Below, one piece after another: positions 51,405-61,168 of a stretch of 64,000 bases of DNA (the first letter of the stretch is position 1; each line of letters begins with the position of its first letter). The stretch covers positions 1-64,000 of the forward strand of contig DPPB01000013.1 of NCBI GenBank assembly GCA_003539495.1. The letters run 5' to 3'. The stretch is from Oscillibacter sp. (GTDB lineage: Bacteria; Bacillota; Clostridia; Oscillospirales; Oscillospiraceae). The translations under genes and the position numbers were made by a program. The notes under the pieces were generated by a model that was not told the origin of the DNA, ran no database searches, and was given only the letters and a program-made list of their open reading frames with translations.

Positions 51405-52910
51405 TTATTCTCCGGCGTGGGCAATACCGAGGATCTCCAGCTCACGGTCCGTCATGCCGACGCCCCGAAGCATCAGGCGATTTCCCTTCAGAGCCTCGAT
51501 GGAGTTGATGCCCATGCCGCCCATCATCTCCTTAATTTCATGCTTCCAGGCGGTCAGCAGGTTCACGAGGCGGGTCTTGCCGGCCTCAATATCCAGCCGC
51601 TTCACCAGCTCCGGATTCTGGGTGGCAATGCCCCAGCTGCATCGCCCTGTTTGGCAGGTTCTGCACAGGTGGCAGCCCAGGGCCAGCAGGGCGGCGGTGC
51701 CGATATAGCAGGCATCCGCCCCCAGGGCAACGGCCTTGACCACATCGGCGGAGGAGCGGATGCTTCCGCTGACGATCAGCGAAACATGATTCCGGATGCC
51801 CTCATCCCGCAGGCGCTGGTCCACAGCGGCCAGGGCCAACTCAATGGGAATGCCCACCGTGTCCCGGATACGGGTGGGCGCCGCGCCGGTGCCGCCCCGG
51901 AAACCGTCTATGGCGATAATGTCCGCGCCGCTGCGGGCAATGCCGCTGGCAATGGCGGCAATATTGTGTACCGCTGCCACCTTTACGATAACGGGCTTTT
52001 TATAATCAGTGGCCTCCTTCAGGGAGTACACCAGCTGGCGCAGATCCTCAATGGAGTAAATATCATGGTGCGGGGCAGGGGATATGGCGTCCGTCCCCTC
52101 CGGCACCATGCGGGTGCGGGAGACATCTCCAACGATTTTCGCCCCGGGCAGATGGCCGCCGATGCCGGGCTTAGCGCCCTGGCCCATCTTGATCTCGATG
52201 GCGGCGCCGGCTTCCAGGTATTGCTTGTGTACGCCGAAGCGTCCGGAAGCCACCTGGACGATGGTGTTTTCACCGTATGCATAAAAATCCTCATGCAAAC
52301 CGCCCTCGCCGGTGTTATAGCAGATACCCAGCTCCCGGGCCGCACGGGCCAGGCAGGCGTGGGCATTATAGCTGATGGATCCATAGCTCATGGCGGAGAA
52401 CATCACCGGCATAGACAGCTCGATCTGCGGGGGCAGGTGGCAGATCAGCTCCCCGTTTTCATCCCGGCGGATGCCATCGGGCTTTCTGCCTAAAAATACC
52501 CGGGTCTCCATGGGCTCCCGCAGGGGGTCTACCGGTGGGTTGGTCACCTGGGAGGCATTGACCAGGATCCTGTCCCAATAAACCGGGTAGCGCTGAGGGT
52601 TTCCCATGGAGGACAGCAGTACGCCGCCGCTGCTGGCCTGCTTATAGATCTCCTGGATGGTGTCCGGCGACCAGTTGGCATTTTCCCGGAAGGCGCAATC
52701 ACTTTTCCGGATATTCAATGCATGGGTGGGGCAAAAGCAAACACAGCGCTGGCAGTCCACACACCGGCTCTCGTCAGCAAGCATACATTTCTTTTCCTTG
52801 TCGAAGCGATGTACCCCGTTGGCGCACTGCTTTTCGCACAGACGGCAGCTTATGCACCGGGCCGGGTCGCGGACAACCTCAAATGGCGGATAAATATAGT
52901 CGATACCCAT
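51405..52910 (-). CDS. Glutamate synthase FMN-domain protein with ferredoxin-like N-terminus (GltB2-like)
   Basis: 501 residues. Two [4Fe-4S] cassettes at the N-terminus (CISCRLCEKQCANGVHRF and CVDCQRCVCFCPTHAL), then the FMN/2-oxoglutarate barrel of glutamate synthase (MPVMFSAMSYGSISYNAHACLARAA, GQGAKPGIGGHLPG, VKVAAVHNIAAIASGIARSGADIIAIDGFRGGTGAAP). A Cys cluster CHLCRTCQTGRCSWG near 420 probably holds the 3Fe-4S centre. Forms glutamate from 2-oxoglutarate and ammonia released by the amidotransferase partner, using ferredoxin or NADPH. Confidence 0.93.
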   Translation of the reverse strand: MGIDYIYPPFEVVRDPARCISCRLCEKQCANGVHRFDKEKKCMLADESRCVDCQRCVCFCPTHALNIRKSDCAFRENANWSPDTIQEIYKQASSGGVLLSSMGNPQRYPVYWDRILVNASQVTNPPVDPLREPMETRVFLGRKPDGIRRDENGELICHLPPQIELSMPVMFSAMSYGSISYNAHACLARAARELGICYNTGEGGLHEDFYAYGENTIVQVASGRFGVHKQYLEAGAAIEIKMGQGAKPGIGGHLPGAKIVGDVSRTRMVPEGTDAISPAPHHDIYSIEDLRQLVYSLKEATDYKKPVIVKVAAVHNIAAIASGIARSGADIIAIDGFRGGTGAAPTRIRDTVGIPIELALAAVDQRLRDEGIRNHVSLIVSGSIRSSADVVKAVALGADACYIGTAALLALGCHLCRTCQTGRCSWGIATQNPELVKRLDIEAGKTRLVNLLTAWKHEIKEMMGGMGINSIEALKGNRLMLRGVGMTDRELEILGIAHAGE

Positions 52911-54004
52911 TAGAATCTCCCCTCCTTTACGCGGACGATCACGGGTTCTCCCCCGGCAGGCGCATAGATGTTTTCCACATTGGGCTCCATAGCTCGCATG
53001 GCTGCCTCCTCGCTGGCGATGAACACCTTGTCATCCTTTTCGCCCACCACCATGCTGCGGAGCTTCAGCCGGTCATTGAGGGCCATGAGTCCGCCCTCAA
53101 AGCCCAGTACAATGGAGAACGGCCCTGTTATAAGCAGGCTGGAGAATACCTTGCGGAGATACCGCAGCTTCTCCTGCTCCTGAGGCGGCTTCCTGTCAAT
53201 GGTGCTCCAGAAGGGGGCGGCGATCACCGAGGCCAGCTCCTCCAGGGTCAGCTTCTGCTTTCGCAGCAGATAGTCCGCTATATAGGTAATGACCTCTGTA
53301 TCCGTCTGCAGAGTACATTTATAACCGAACATCTCCATGAAACGGCGGTTGGTGTCGTAGGAGGATATCTCCCCATTGTGAACAATGGAGTAATTCAGCA
53401 GGGCAAAGGGGTGGGCGCCGCCCCACCAGCCAGGGGTATTGGTGGGATAGCGGCCGTGGGCCGTCCAGCTGTAGGCCTCGTATTCCTCCAGGCGGTAAAA
53501 ATATCCCACGTCCTCCGGATATCCCACGGCCTTGAATACGCCCATGTTTTTTCCGCAGGAAAACACATACGCACCTTTTATCCGCGTGTTGATGGCCATT
53601 ACGGCCCGGGTCACGCACTCCTCCTCGTCGATCTGCATGGACGCTAGGGTGCTGCGCAGGGGCGAAACAAAGAATCGCCAGATCAGCGGCTCATTGGTGA
53701 TGGCCGGAGTGGTACGGATGGGGATGCGCTCTAAGTGAACGATCTCCATGGTCTCCCGTAAAAATGCTTCGCAGCTTTTACGGGCGGCCCGGTCCTCCAG
53801 AAACATGTGCAGAGCGAAGAAATCCTTATACTCCGGGTAGATCCCGTAAGCCGCGAAGCCGCCCCCCAGGCCGTTGGAGCGGTCGTGCATGGGCTTCATG
53901 CTCTCTATTATTTTTTCTCCCGACATTCGCTGACCGTCTCTTGAGATGACTGCAGAAATGGCACAGCCCGATGGAATCCGAATCTGACCTTCCAGTTTGC
54001 TCAT
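52910..54004 (-). CDS. Class II glutamine amidotransferase of glutamate synthase (GltB1-like)
   Basis: 364 residues from ATG 54004 (AGGAG upstream). Class II amidotransferase fold: the nucleophile Cys is at position 14 (PSGCAISAV), preceded by a short leader that would have to be removed or tolerated; HDRSNGLGGGFAAYG, GRYPTNTPGWWGGAHPF and NYSIVHNGEISSYDTNR supply the glutamine-binding residues. It releases ammonia for the FMN-domain protein encoded next (TAATG overlap). Internal Cys placement is usual in the archaeal-type split enzyme. Confidence 0.9.
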   Translation of the reverse strand: MSKLEGQIRIPSGCAISAVISRDGQRMSGEKIIESMKPMHDRSNGLGGGFAAYGIYPEYKDFFALHMFLEDRAARKSCEAFLRETMEIVHLERIPIRTTPAITNEPLIWRFFVSPLRSTLASMQIDEEECVTRAVMAINTRIKGAYVFSCGKNMGVFKAVGYPEDVGYFYRLEEYEAYSWTAHGRYPTNTPGWWGGAHPFALLNYSIVHNGEISSYDTNRRFMEMFGYKCTLQTDTEVITYIADYLLRKQKLTLEELASVIAAPFWSTIDRKPPQEQEKLRYLRKVFSSLLITGPFSIVLGFEGGLMALNDRLKLRSMVVGEKDDKVFIASEEAAMRAMEPNVENIYAPAGGEPVIVRVKEGRF

Positions 54005-54024
54005 ATTACCAACTCCTAAATATA

Positions 54025-54082
54025 GAAAAACCGACCGCATTTTGCAGGATAATAATCTACATCCTGCAGAACGCCGTCGTTC
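54025..54082 (-). promoter_or_regulatory. Attenuator-like leader of the glutamate synthase operon
   Basis: Minus strand: 5' arm CGACGGCGTT (54070-54079) pairs with AATGCGGTCG, enclosing hairpin GCAGGAT/ATCCTGC, followed by GTTTTT. The competing hairpin GAAC-GACGGC-GTTC (54069-54082) overlaps the 5' arm, as in antitermination leaders. The hexaloop is GACGGC, with G at 1 and 4, not the canonical A1/G4. Confidence 0.5.
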
Positions 54083-54088
54083 AAACGT

Positions 54089-54117
54089 AGTATATACCTA
54101 TTTTTTGCACTTTTCAA
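54089..54117 (-). promoter_or_regulatory. Promoter of the glutamate synthase-glnA-ANTAR operon
   Basis: Minus strand TTGAAA (54112-54117), 17-bp spacer, TATACT (54089-54094). Confidence 0.8.
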
Positions 54118-54202
54118 TCTGTCATATTGCAAGAAATTGATTTGTGATTTGTTTGACAATCCGGCGATTTGCGCAAAAATAGAAAAAATACGTTTTTTGT
54201 GA

Positions 54203-54231
54203 TTGACATTTGAAAACGCCGGGTGTATATT
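54203..54231 (+). promoter_or_regulatory. Promoter of glnN
   Basis: TTGACA (54203-54208), 17-bp spacer, TATATT (54226-54231). Divergent from the operon promoter about 90 bp away. Confidence 0.85.
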
Positions 54232-54243
54232 CGGCCATGTGAT

Positions 54244-54304
54244 GAGACACTGGCGTCTCGGAAGGGAATATTCCCGCCCGGACGCAGTGTCTCCTTTTTT
54301 ATTT
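54244..54304 (+). promoter_or_regulatory. Terminator with overlapping ANTAR-type hexaloop hairpin in the glnN leader
   Basis: GAGACACTG.GCGTC (54244-54258) pairs with GACGCAGTGTCTC (54281-54293), followed by T6. The 5' arm alone folds as GAGAC-ACTGGC-GTCTC, a 5-bp stem with a six-base loop having A at position 1 and G at 4, the ANTAR recognition pattern. Binding would block terminator formation. A second hexaloop hairpin upstream, usual in this class, was not found. Confidence 0.75.
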
Positions 54305-54326
54305 TCACAGAAAGGAATAAACTGCT

Positions 54327-56423
<2,097 letters not shown>

Positions 56424-56463
56424 ATACACTGTCGATAATTCCTTTGAAATTATTTACAAGCCA

Positions 56464-56496
56464 AGGCATCCGGGCAGGAACACTGCCCGGATGCCT
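56464..56496 (+). repeat. 33-bp terminator-hairpin direct repeat, left copy
   Basis: AGGCATCCGGGCAG-GAACA-CTGCCCGGATGCCT. Identical to 56699-56731; this copy lacks the T run. Confidence 0.95.
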
Positions 56497-56511
56497 CAGC
56501 GTATCAAAAAA

Positions 56512-56694
56512 GCCTCGCAGAGTTTGCCGCCCGCAGGCGGCAAAGAAATAAAATCATTTTCTCTTGCGACATGTGCGTGAGAGAAAATACCGCTCAGGCT
56601 GCCAGTGTGGAATTTGTCCGTCTGCGACGGACAAATTATGCGCGCAGCAGACTGCGATCCTTTTGTCGGAAAAACCCGGAGGGTTTTTCGACAG
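56512..56694 (+). repeat. Four-hairpin dispersed repeat, copy D
   Basis: Same orientation as copy A. Stems: TTTGCCGCC-CGCA-GGCGGCAAA; TTTTCTCT...AGAGAAAA around GCGACATGTGCG; AATTTGTCCGTC-TGC-GACGGACAAATT; TGTCGGAAAAACCC-GGA-GGGTTTTTCGACA. Stems three and four differ from copy A by paired changes. It is flanked by the 33-bp direct repeats. Confidence 0.9.
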
Positions 56695-56698
56695 TCTC

Positions 56699-56731
56699 AG
56701 GCATCCGGGCAGGAACACTGCCCGGATGCCT
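56699..56731 (+). terminator. glnN terminator, also right copy of the 33-bp direct repeat
   Basis: Same 33 bp as 56464-56496, here followed by TTTTTG, so this is the functional terminator and probably the original one. Confidence 0.85.
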
Positions 56732-56860
56732 TTTTGCCTGCACGCCTAGAGATCGGATGCCGGTGTAGATTTTTTCCAAATTACGGAGGGAAAAGTCGTG
56801 GGTTTTTCTGCCGGTTCGTGTATAATAGGGTAGAAAGAAAAAATGAGAGGGGGAGAGGGC

Positions 56861-57400
56861 TTGGAACAGGAGATGATCCGGCGGCTGCTGGCGCGGGAGG
56901 AGGCAGGAATGGCCGATCTGCTGCTGCACTATGGGCCGCTGATGCGCTACATCATCGCGCCTATTCTGCCGAACCCCCAGGACCGGGAGGACTGCCTCTC
57001 CGAGGTGACGCTGCGGGTGTGGGAAAGGATTGAGCAGTATGACCGAAAGCGCGGCAGCTGGAACGCCTGGCTGACGGCCATTACCCGCAACACGGCCCTG
57101 AACCACGCCCGGAAAGCCCTGGGCAGCAGCGCAGAGGAGCTGCCGGAGGACACCCCGGCGGCGGGACATACCCCCGAGGAGGCGGTGCTGCAAAGGGAGC
57201 GGCAGGAGGCCGTGCGGGATGCTCTGGAGCGCCTTCCCTACCGGGACCGGATCCTGTTTTACCGAAAATACTATTACATGCAGCCCACGGCGCAGATCGC
57301 CGCCGAGCTGGGCATGACAGAGCGGGCCGTGGAGGGGAAGCTTTACCGGCTGAAAAAGCAGCTGCGCAAAATGCTGGGAGGTGAAGGCCATGCGCAATGA
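56861..57400 (+). CDS. RNA polymerase sigma factor, ECF-like sigma-70 family
   Basis: About 179 residues from TTG 56861 (GGGAGAGG upstream); ATG 56843 would give 185 but has no ribosome site. Region 2 (LLLHYGPLMRYIIAPILPNPQDREDCLSEVTLRVWERI...GSWNAWLTAITRNTALNHAR) and region 4 (LERLPYRDRILFYRKYYYMQPTAQIAAELGMTERAVEGKLYRLKKQLRKML) are clear, with a short linker, which is typical of ECF sigma factors. TATAAT lies at 56821. It is translationally coupled to the next gene, a membrane protein that may be its regulator. Confidence 0.92.
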   Translation: MEQEMIRRLLAREEAGMADLLLHYGPLMRYIIAPILPNPQDREDCLSEVTLRVWERIEQYDRKRGSWNAWLTAITRNTALNHARKALGSSAEELPEDTPAAGHTPEEAVLQRERQEAVRDALERLPYRDRILFYRKYYYMQPTAQIAAELGMTERAVEGKLYRLKKQLRKMLGGEGHAQ

Positions 57401-58883
57401 GGGTTGGCGCTACGCAGACGATATTGACCTCAGAACCGTTTTCTCCGAGAGCTTTTCCGCCCTGCCGCCGGAGGAGGTGGTGAGAGACGTGACCCCCTGG
57501 AAGCGGGCCATGAACCGGGTGCTCATCGGTATGGTGCTGTGTACTATCACTCTGAACTTTTGGTATCTGAATTACATTCTGCCTGCCGTGGGCATGGTGC
57601 TGTGGCTGCTGGGCCTGCGGGCCCTGCGGCGGGAAAACGGGTATTTCACCGCTTGCTTTGTGCTGATCCTCCTGCGGTGCGCGTGCTTCTTCCCGACACT
57701 GATCCTGAACACATTCGCCTGCCGGGACGATTTCATTCCCGAGCGTGTCACCGCCTCTCTGACTCAGGTCTCCGTTGCGGTGCAGCTGTTGGGCCTATTC
57801 TGCCTGTGGCTGGGGCTGCGGGCGGTGCAGCAGAAGGCGGGCCTGCCGCCCCGGGCGGGAGGCGTTCTGGCGCTGATGCTGTGGTATGGAGTGGTGTATT
57901 TGTTGGTCCTGATACAGTATCCCGGGATGATCCTGCCGCTGATCCTGTTAGCTGCTTTCATTTTCATCCTGCGCAGTATCTGCAAAACTACTAAGGCCCT
58001 GAGCGAGGCCGGGTACATCATGCACCCGGCGCCGGTGAAGGTGCCGGACCTGTGGCTGGTGCTGATTTTGGCCGCCGTGCTGGTGCTGGGCTGCGCCGCC
58101 GGGTACATCTTCGGCGCCCAGCACCCCATGGACTGGCAGCCACTGGAGGAGGCTGAGACGGCGAAAACGGCGGAGATCAAGGCCCACCTTTTGGACCTGG
58201 GCTTCCCGGAGGTTATCCTAAACGACCTGGCCGAGGAGGATCTGGCCGCCTGCGCCGGGGCCCTGCGGGTGGATGCGGAGAGCGAGGTTTACAGCCCCAC
58301 CCTGGAACACGAGAAAGTCTCTGCCGGCAAGCGCCTGCGTATCACCGACATCGCCGTGCAGATACCCGGTGAGAAGGATACTTGGATCATCCTCCACCAT
58401 TTCCGCTGGGAGAGAGGCCCCCTATTCTTCGGCACGGATGCCCTGCAAGTCTGGCCTATGTACCAGCTCAGATCCGGAGGCTGGGCCAAGGGCGGCGACA
58501 TCACCGGGCGGCTGCTCTATGACCGGGACGGTCAGACCTATACTGCGCCCTATTACTTCCTGGGAGAGGCCCGCGCTGCGGACACGGGCTTCCTGTCCCT
58601 GGGCACAGCGCGGACGGACATTTACGCCGGGTTCTCCCTGCCCCGGGAGGGGGAAAACCGCCGCGGGTATCTGACCTACACCATGTTCAATACAGAGAGC
58701 GGTTATTCCATCATCAGCTACTTCAACTACACCCACCAGCACACCTGGTTCCAGTATCCCGCCACCACAGCTCTAAAGGCGCAGATGAGCTCTCGCGCCT
58801 CCAACTATATGGACCCCTTTGCAAGGGAAATGACCCAGTTTTGGTTTACCCCATCTTCGGAGCATTTACAGTGGCCGGATTAA
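57390..58883 (+). CDS. Large membrane protein co-encoded with the sigma factor
   Basis: 497 residues from ATG 57390 behind GGGAGG, overlapping the sigma gene by 11 bp. A cytoplasmic N-terminus of about 45 residues is followed by about seven or eight membrane segments (residues ~46-245), then a soluble domain of ~250 residues, presumably outside the membrane. The position is that of an anti-sigma factor, but no ZAS or RsgI motif is visible. I do not recognise the family. It could sense an envelope signal and hold the sigma factor through its N-terminal tail; this is inference. Confidence 0.75.
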   Translation: MRNEGWRYADDIDLRTVFSESFSALPPEEVVRDVTPWKRAMNRVLIGMVLCTITLNFWYLNYILPAVGMVLWLLGLRALRRENGYFTACFVLILLRCACFFPTLILNTFACRDDFIPERVTASLTQVSVAVQLLGLFCLWLGLRAVQQKAGLPPRAGGVLALMLWYGVVYLLVLIQYPGMILPLILLAAFIFILRSICKTTKALSEAGYIMHPAPVKVPDLWLVLILAAVLVLGCAAGYIFGAQHPMDWQPLEEAETAKTAEIKAHLLDLGFPEVILNDLAEEDLAACAGALRVDAESEVYSPTLEHEKVSAGKRLRITDIAVQIPGEKDTWIILHHFRWERGPLFFGTDALQVWPMYQLRSGGWAKGGDITGRLLYDRDGQTYTAPYYFLGEARAADTGFLSLGTARTDIYAGFSLPREGENRRGYLTYTMFNTESGYSIISYFNYTHQHTWFQYPATTALKAQMSSRASNYMDPFAREMTQFWFTPSSEHLQWPD

Positions 58884-58898
58884 GAAAATCCACGAAAA

Positions 58899-58928
58899 AA
58901 AAGCCAAGCCCCCAGGCTTGGCTTTTTT
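58899..58928 (+). terminator. Terminator of the sigma factor operon
   Basis: AAAGCCAAGCC-CCC-AGGCTTGGCTTTTTT. Confidence 0.9.
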
Positions 58929-58971
58929 CTTAGCTTCACCGGCACCCGGGCCGGGCGCAGGGATAGTGGGC

Positions 58972-59000
58972 TTGACAACCACGCGGCTTTATTCTACAAT
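58972..59000 (+). promoter_or_regulatory. Promoter of the TM1266-ABC transporter operon
   Basis: TTGACA (58972-58977), 17-bp spacer, TACAAT (58995-59000). Leader of about 137 nt. Confidence 0.85.
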
Positions 59001-59063
59001 ACAGCCAAGCTCCTGACGCCAAAAGTCCTTCTTGCGGCGGAAGATGCGCCATAGAGAGAATTG

Positions 59064-59114
59064 CCCGCCTCCGGCGGGTCTTGTGGCCGTGTCGCAGAGC
59101 GATGCGGCTTTTTT
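59064..59114 (+). promoter_or_regulatory. Structured leader with terminator before the TM1266 gene
   Basis: Hairpin CCCGCC-TCC-GGCGGG (59064-59078), then GGCCGTGTCGC-AGA-GCGATGCGGC (59085-59108) followed by T6. The second looks like an intrinsic terminator within the leader, implying attenuation. No known riboswitch class was recognised. Confidence 0.65.
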
Positions 59115-59143
59115 GCCGCGAAAATCCATCCGGGAGGTATCAC

Positions 59144-59407
59144 ATGGAAACAAGAGTCGCCCTCATCGGCATCATTGTGGAGAAGGAATCATCGGTGGCC
59201 CAGCTGAACGAGCTGCTGCACCAGTACGGCCACTACATCATCGGCCGCATGGGCCTGCCCTACCGGGAAAAGGGCGTGAACATCATCTCCGTGGTGCTGG
59301 ACGCGCCCCAGGACGCTATTTCCGCTCTCAGCGGCAAGATCGGCCGGCTGGAGGGAGTCAGCGCCAAGACCCAGTATTCCCATGTCATCACCCCCGCAGA
59401 AAACTGA
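59144..59407 (+). CDS. TM1266 family iron-only hydrogenase system putative regulator
   Basis: 87 residues from ATG 59144 behind GGGAGG. The sequence (RVALIGIIVEKESSVAQLNELLHQYGHYIIGRMGLPYREKGVNIISVVLDAPQDAISALSGKIG) matches the ACT-like/NikR-C-like fold of TM1266, found beside [FeFe]-hydrogenase maturation genes and proposed as their regulator. No hyd genes are nearby; it instead begins an ABC importer operon. It may act as a small-molecule sensor for that operon. Confidence 0.9.
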   Translation: METRVALIGIIVEKESSVAQLNELLHQYGHYIIGRMGLPYREKGVNIISVVLDAPQDAISALSGKIGRLEGVSAKTQYSHVITPAEN

Positions 59408-59429
59408 AACAAAGGAAAGGAGTCCCACT

Positions 59430-60416
59430 ATGAAAAAGATCACTTCCCTGCTCCTGGCCCTGGTCATGGCATTGAGCCTGGCCGCCTGCGCCGTGCAGCC
59501 CCGCCAGGAGGACTATCAGTCTGTGAACATTCGCTTAGGCGGCCTGAAGGGTCCCACCTCCATGGGTATGGCCAAGCTGCTGGATGACGCCGAAAACGGC
59601 CTCACCGCCAACACCTATGAGTTCACCATGGCCGCCTCCGCCAACGAGCTGACCCCGAAGCTCATCCAGGGCGAGCTGGACATCCTGGCCGTGCCCGCCA
59701 ATGTGGGGGCCATTCTCTATAACCAGACCCAAGGCCAGGTGGAGCTTGTTGCCGCCAGCACCCTGGGCGTGCTGTACATTGTGGAAAAGGGCGGCCAGAC
59801 CGTGACAGATGTGAAGTCTCTGGCCGGCAAGACCATTTATGCCACCGGCAAGGGCGCCACCCCTGAATACGCCTTGACCTATCTGCTGGCGCAGAACGAC
59901 CTGACCCTGGGGAAGGACGTCACCGTGGAGTGGAAGAGTGAGCCCACGGAGATCGTAGCCCTTATGGCCCAGGAGGATCATGCCATTGCCATGCTGCCCC
60001 AGCCCTTCGTCACCGTGGCCCAGGGCCAGCTGGAGGGCCTGCAGGTGGCTATGGACCTGTCCGCCCAGTGGGATAAGCTGGGCGTTGACAGCCGCCTGGT
60101 CACAGCGGGCCTGCTGGTGCGCAAGGCCTTTGCCGACGAGCATCCCGAGGCTGTGGCTAAGTTCCTGGAGGAGTACGCCGCCAGCACCGACTACGCCAAT
60201 ACCCACGCCGCCGAGACCGCCGTTTTAGTGGAGAAACTGGGCATCGTGAAGGCCGCTGTGGCAGAGAAGGCCCTGCCCGGGTGCAACCTGGTGTGCATCA
60301 CCGGCCAGGAGATGAAGACCGCAGTAAGCGGCTACCTGCAGACCCTGTATGACCTGAAGCCCGAGGCTGTAGGCGGCGCCATGCCCACGGACGGCTTCTA
60401 TTGGCTGGGCGCATGA
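59430..60416 (+). CDS. ABC transporter substrate-binding lipoprotein (NMT1/SsuA-like)
   Basis: 328 residues from ATG 59430. Lipoprotein signal MKKITSLLLALVMALSLAAC with lipobox LAAC (Cys20). Mature part is a type II periplasmic-binding fold (IRLGGLKGPTSMGMAKLL, GELDILAVPANVGAILYNQ, SLAGKTIYATGKGATPEYAL). The nearest families bind nitrate, sulfonates, taurine or thiamine precursors; the ligand here is unknown. It is followed without gap by permease and ATPase genes (overlapping ATGA). Confidence 0.9.
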   Translation: MKKITSLLLALVMALSLAACAVQPRQEDYQSVNIRLGGLKGPTSMGMAKLLDDAENGLTANTYEFTMAASANELTPKLIQGELDILAVPANVGAILYNQTQGQVELVAASTLGVLYIVEKGGQTVTDVKSLAGKTIYATGKGATPEYALTYLLAQNDLTLGKDVTVEWKSEPTEIVALMAQEDHAIAMLPQPFVTVAQGQLEGLQVAMDLSAQWDKLGVDSRLVTAGLLVRKAFADEHPEAVAKFLEEYAASTDYANTHAAETAVLVEKLGIVKAAVAEKALPGCNLVCITGQEMKTAVSGYLQTLYDLKPEAVGGAMPTDGFYWLGA

Positions 60417-61168
60417 ATCGGGAACGCTGGCAGCAGCTCTTAGCTGCGGCGCTGGCCCTGGCCGTGTGGCAGGGGGCGGCCATGCTGGTCCACGCCCCCA
60501 TCCTGCTGCCCTCACCCCTCCGGGTGGCGGACCGGCTGGGTGCGCTGCTGGTCACGTTGGATTTTTGGAGCACCGTCGGCTTTAGCCTGCTGCGTATTGC
60601 CGGAGGCTTTCTGCTGGCGTTGGCGGCGGCCACGGTGCTGGCTTTCGGGGCAGGCCGGTTTTCCATGCTGGAAATTTTGCTTCGGCCCTATGTGCTGGCC
60701 ATTAAGTCCGTGCCGGTGGCATCGTTCATTATTCTGGCGCTCATATGGCTGCGAACCTCTCAGCTGTCGCTGTTTATCTCGTTTCTTATGGTGTTCCCGG
60801 TGCTGTACACCAACGTGCTGACAGGTATCCGCGGCGCAGACGGGCAGCTATTGGAGATGGCGCGGGTGTTCCGAGTCCCCTGGAAACGACGTGTGCGGAT
60901 GATCTACCTGCCGGCGGTGGAGCCGTTTTTGCTGGCAGGCTGCGCCACATCCCTGGGCATGAGCTGGAAGGCCGGGGTGGCGGCGGAGGTTATCGGCGTG
61001 GTGAGCGGCTCCCTGGGCGAGCGGCTGTATGATGCGAAAATCTACCTGATGACTGCGGACCTGCTGGCCTGGACAGTGGTTATTGTGGCCCTGAGTGCCG
61101 GGTTTGAAAAGCTGGTTTTGTGGCTGCTGCGGCATATTCTTCGCCGGATAGGAGGTGCGCCGGCATGA
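60413..61168 (+). CDS. ABC transporter permease (SsuC/TauC-like)
   Basis: 251 residues from ATG 60413. Six membrane segments, a BPD-transp-1 domain with the EAA-type loop LLEMARVFRVPWKRRVRMIYLPAVEPFL. The first helix is immediately N-terminal and the C-terminus is basic (LRHILRRIGG). ATGA overlaps on both sides with its lipoprotein and ATPase neighbours. Confidence 0.92.
   Translation: MNRERWQQLLAAALALAVWQGAAMLVHAPILLPSPLRVADRLGALLVTLDFWSTVGFSLLRIAGGFLLALAAATVLAFGAGRFSMLEILLRPYVLAIKSVPVASFIILALIWLRTSQLSLFISFLMVFPVLYTNVLTGIRGADGQLLEMARVFRVPWKRRVRMIYLPAVEPFLLAGCATSLGMSWKAGVAAEVIGVVSGSLGERLYDAKIYLMTADLLAWTVVIVALSAGFEKLVLWLLRHILRRIGGAPA

Noticed and set aside
54244..54304. A glnA-type glutamine riboswitch in the glnN leader
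   Set aside because: The hairpin is a simple terminator with an ANTAR-like hexaloop; the three-way junction of the glutamine aptamer could not be found.
59043..59143. Leader peptide MRHRENCPPPAG... before the TM1266 gene, resembling the MCPPG peptide at 24876
   Set aside because: The ATG lacks a ribosome site and the frame runs on into the TM1266 gene without stopping; the shared CPP is too short to count.
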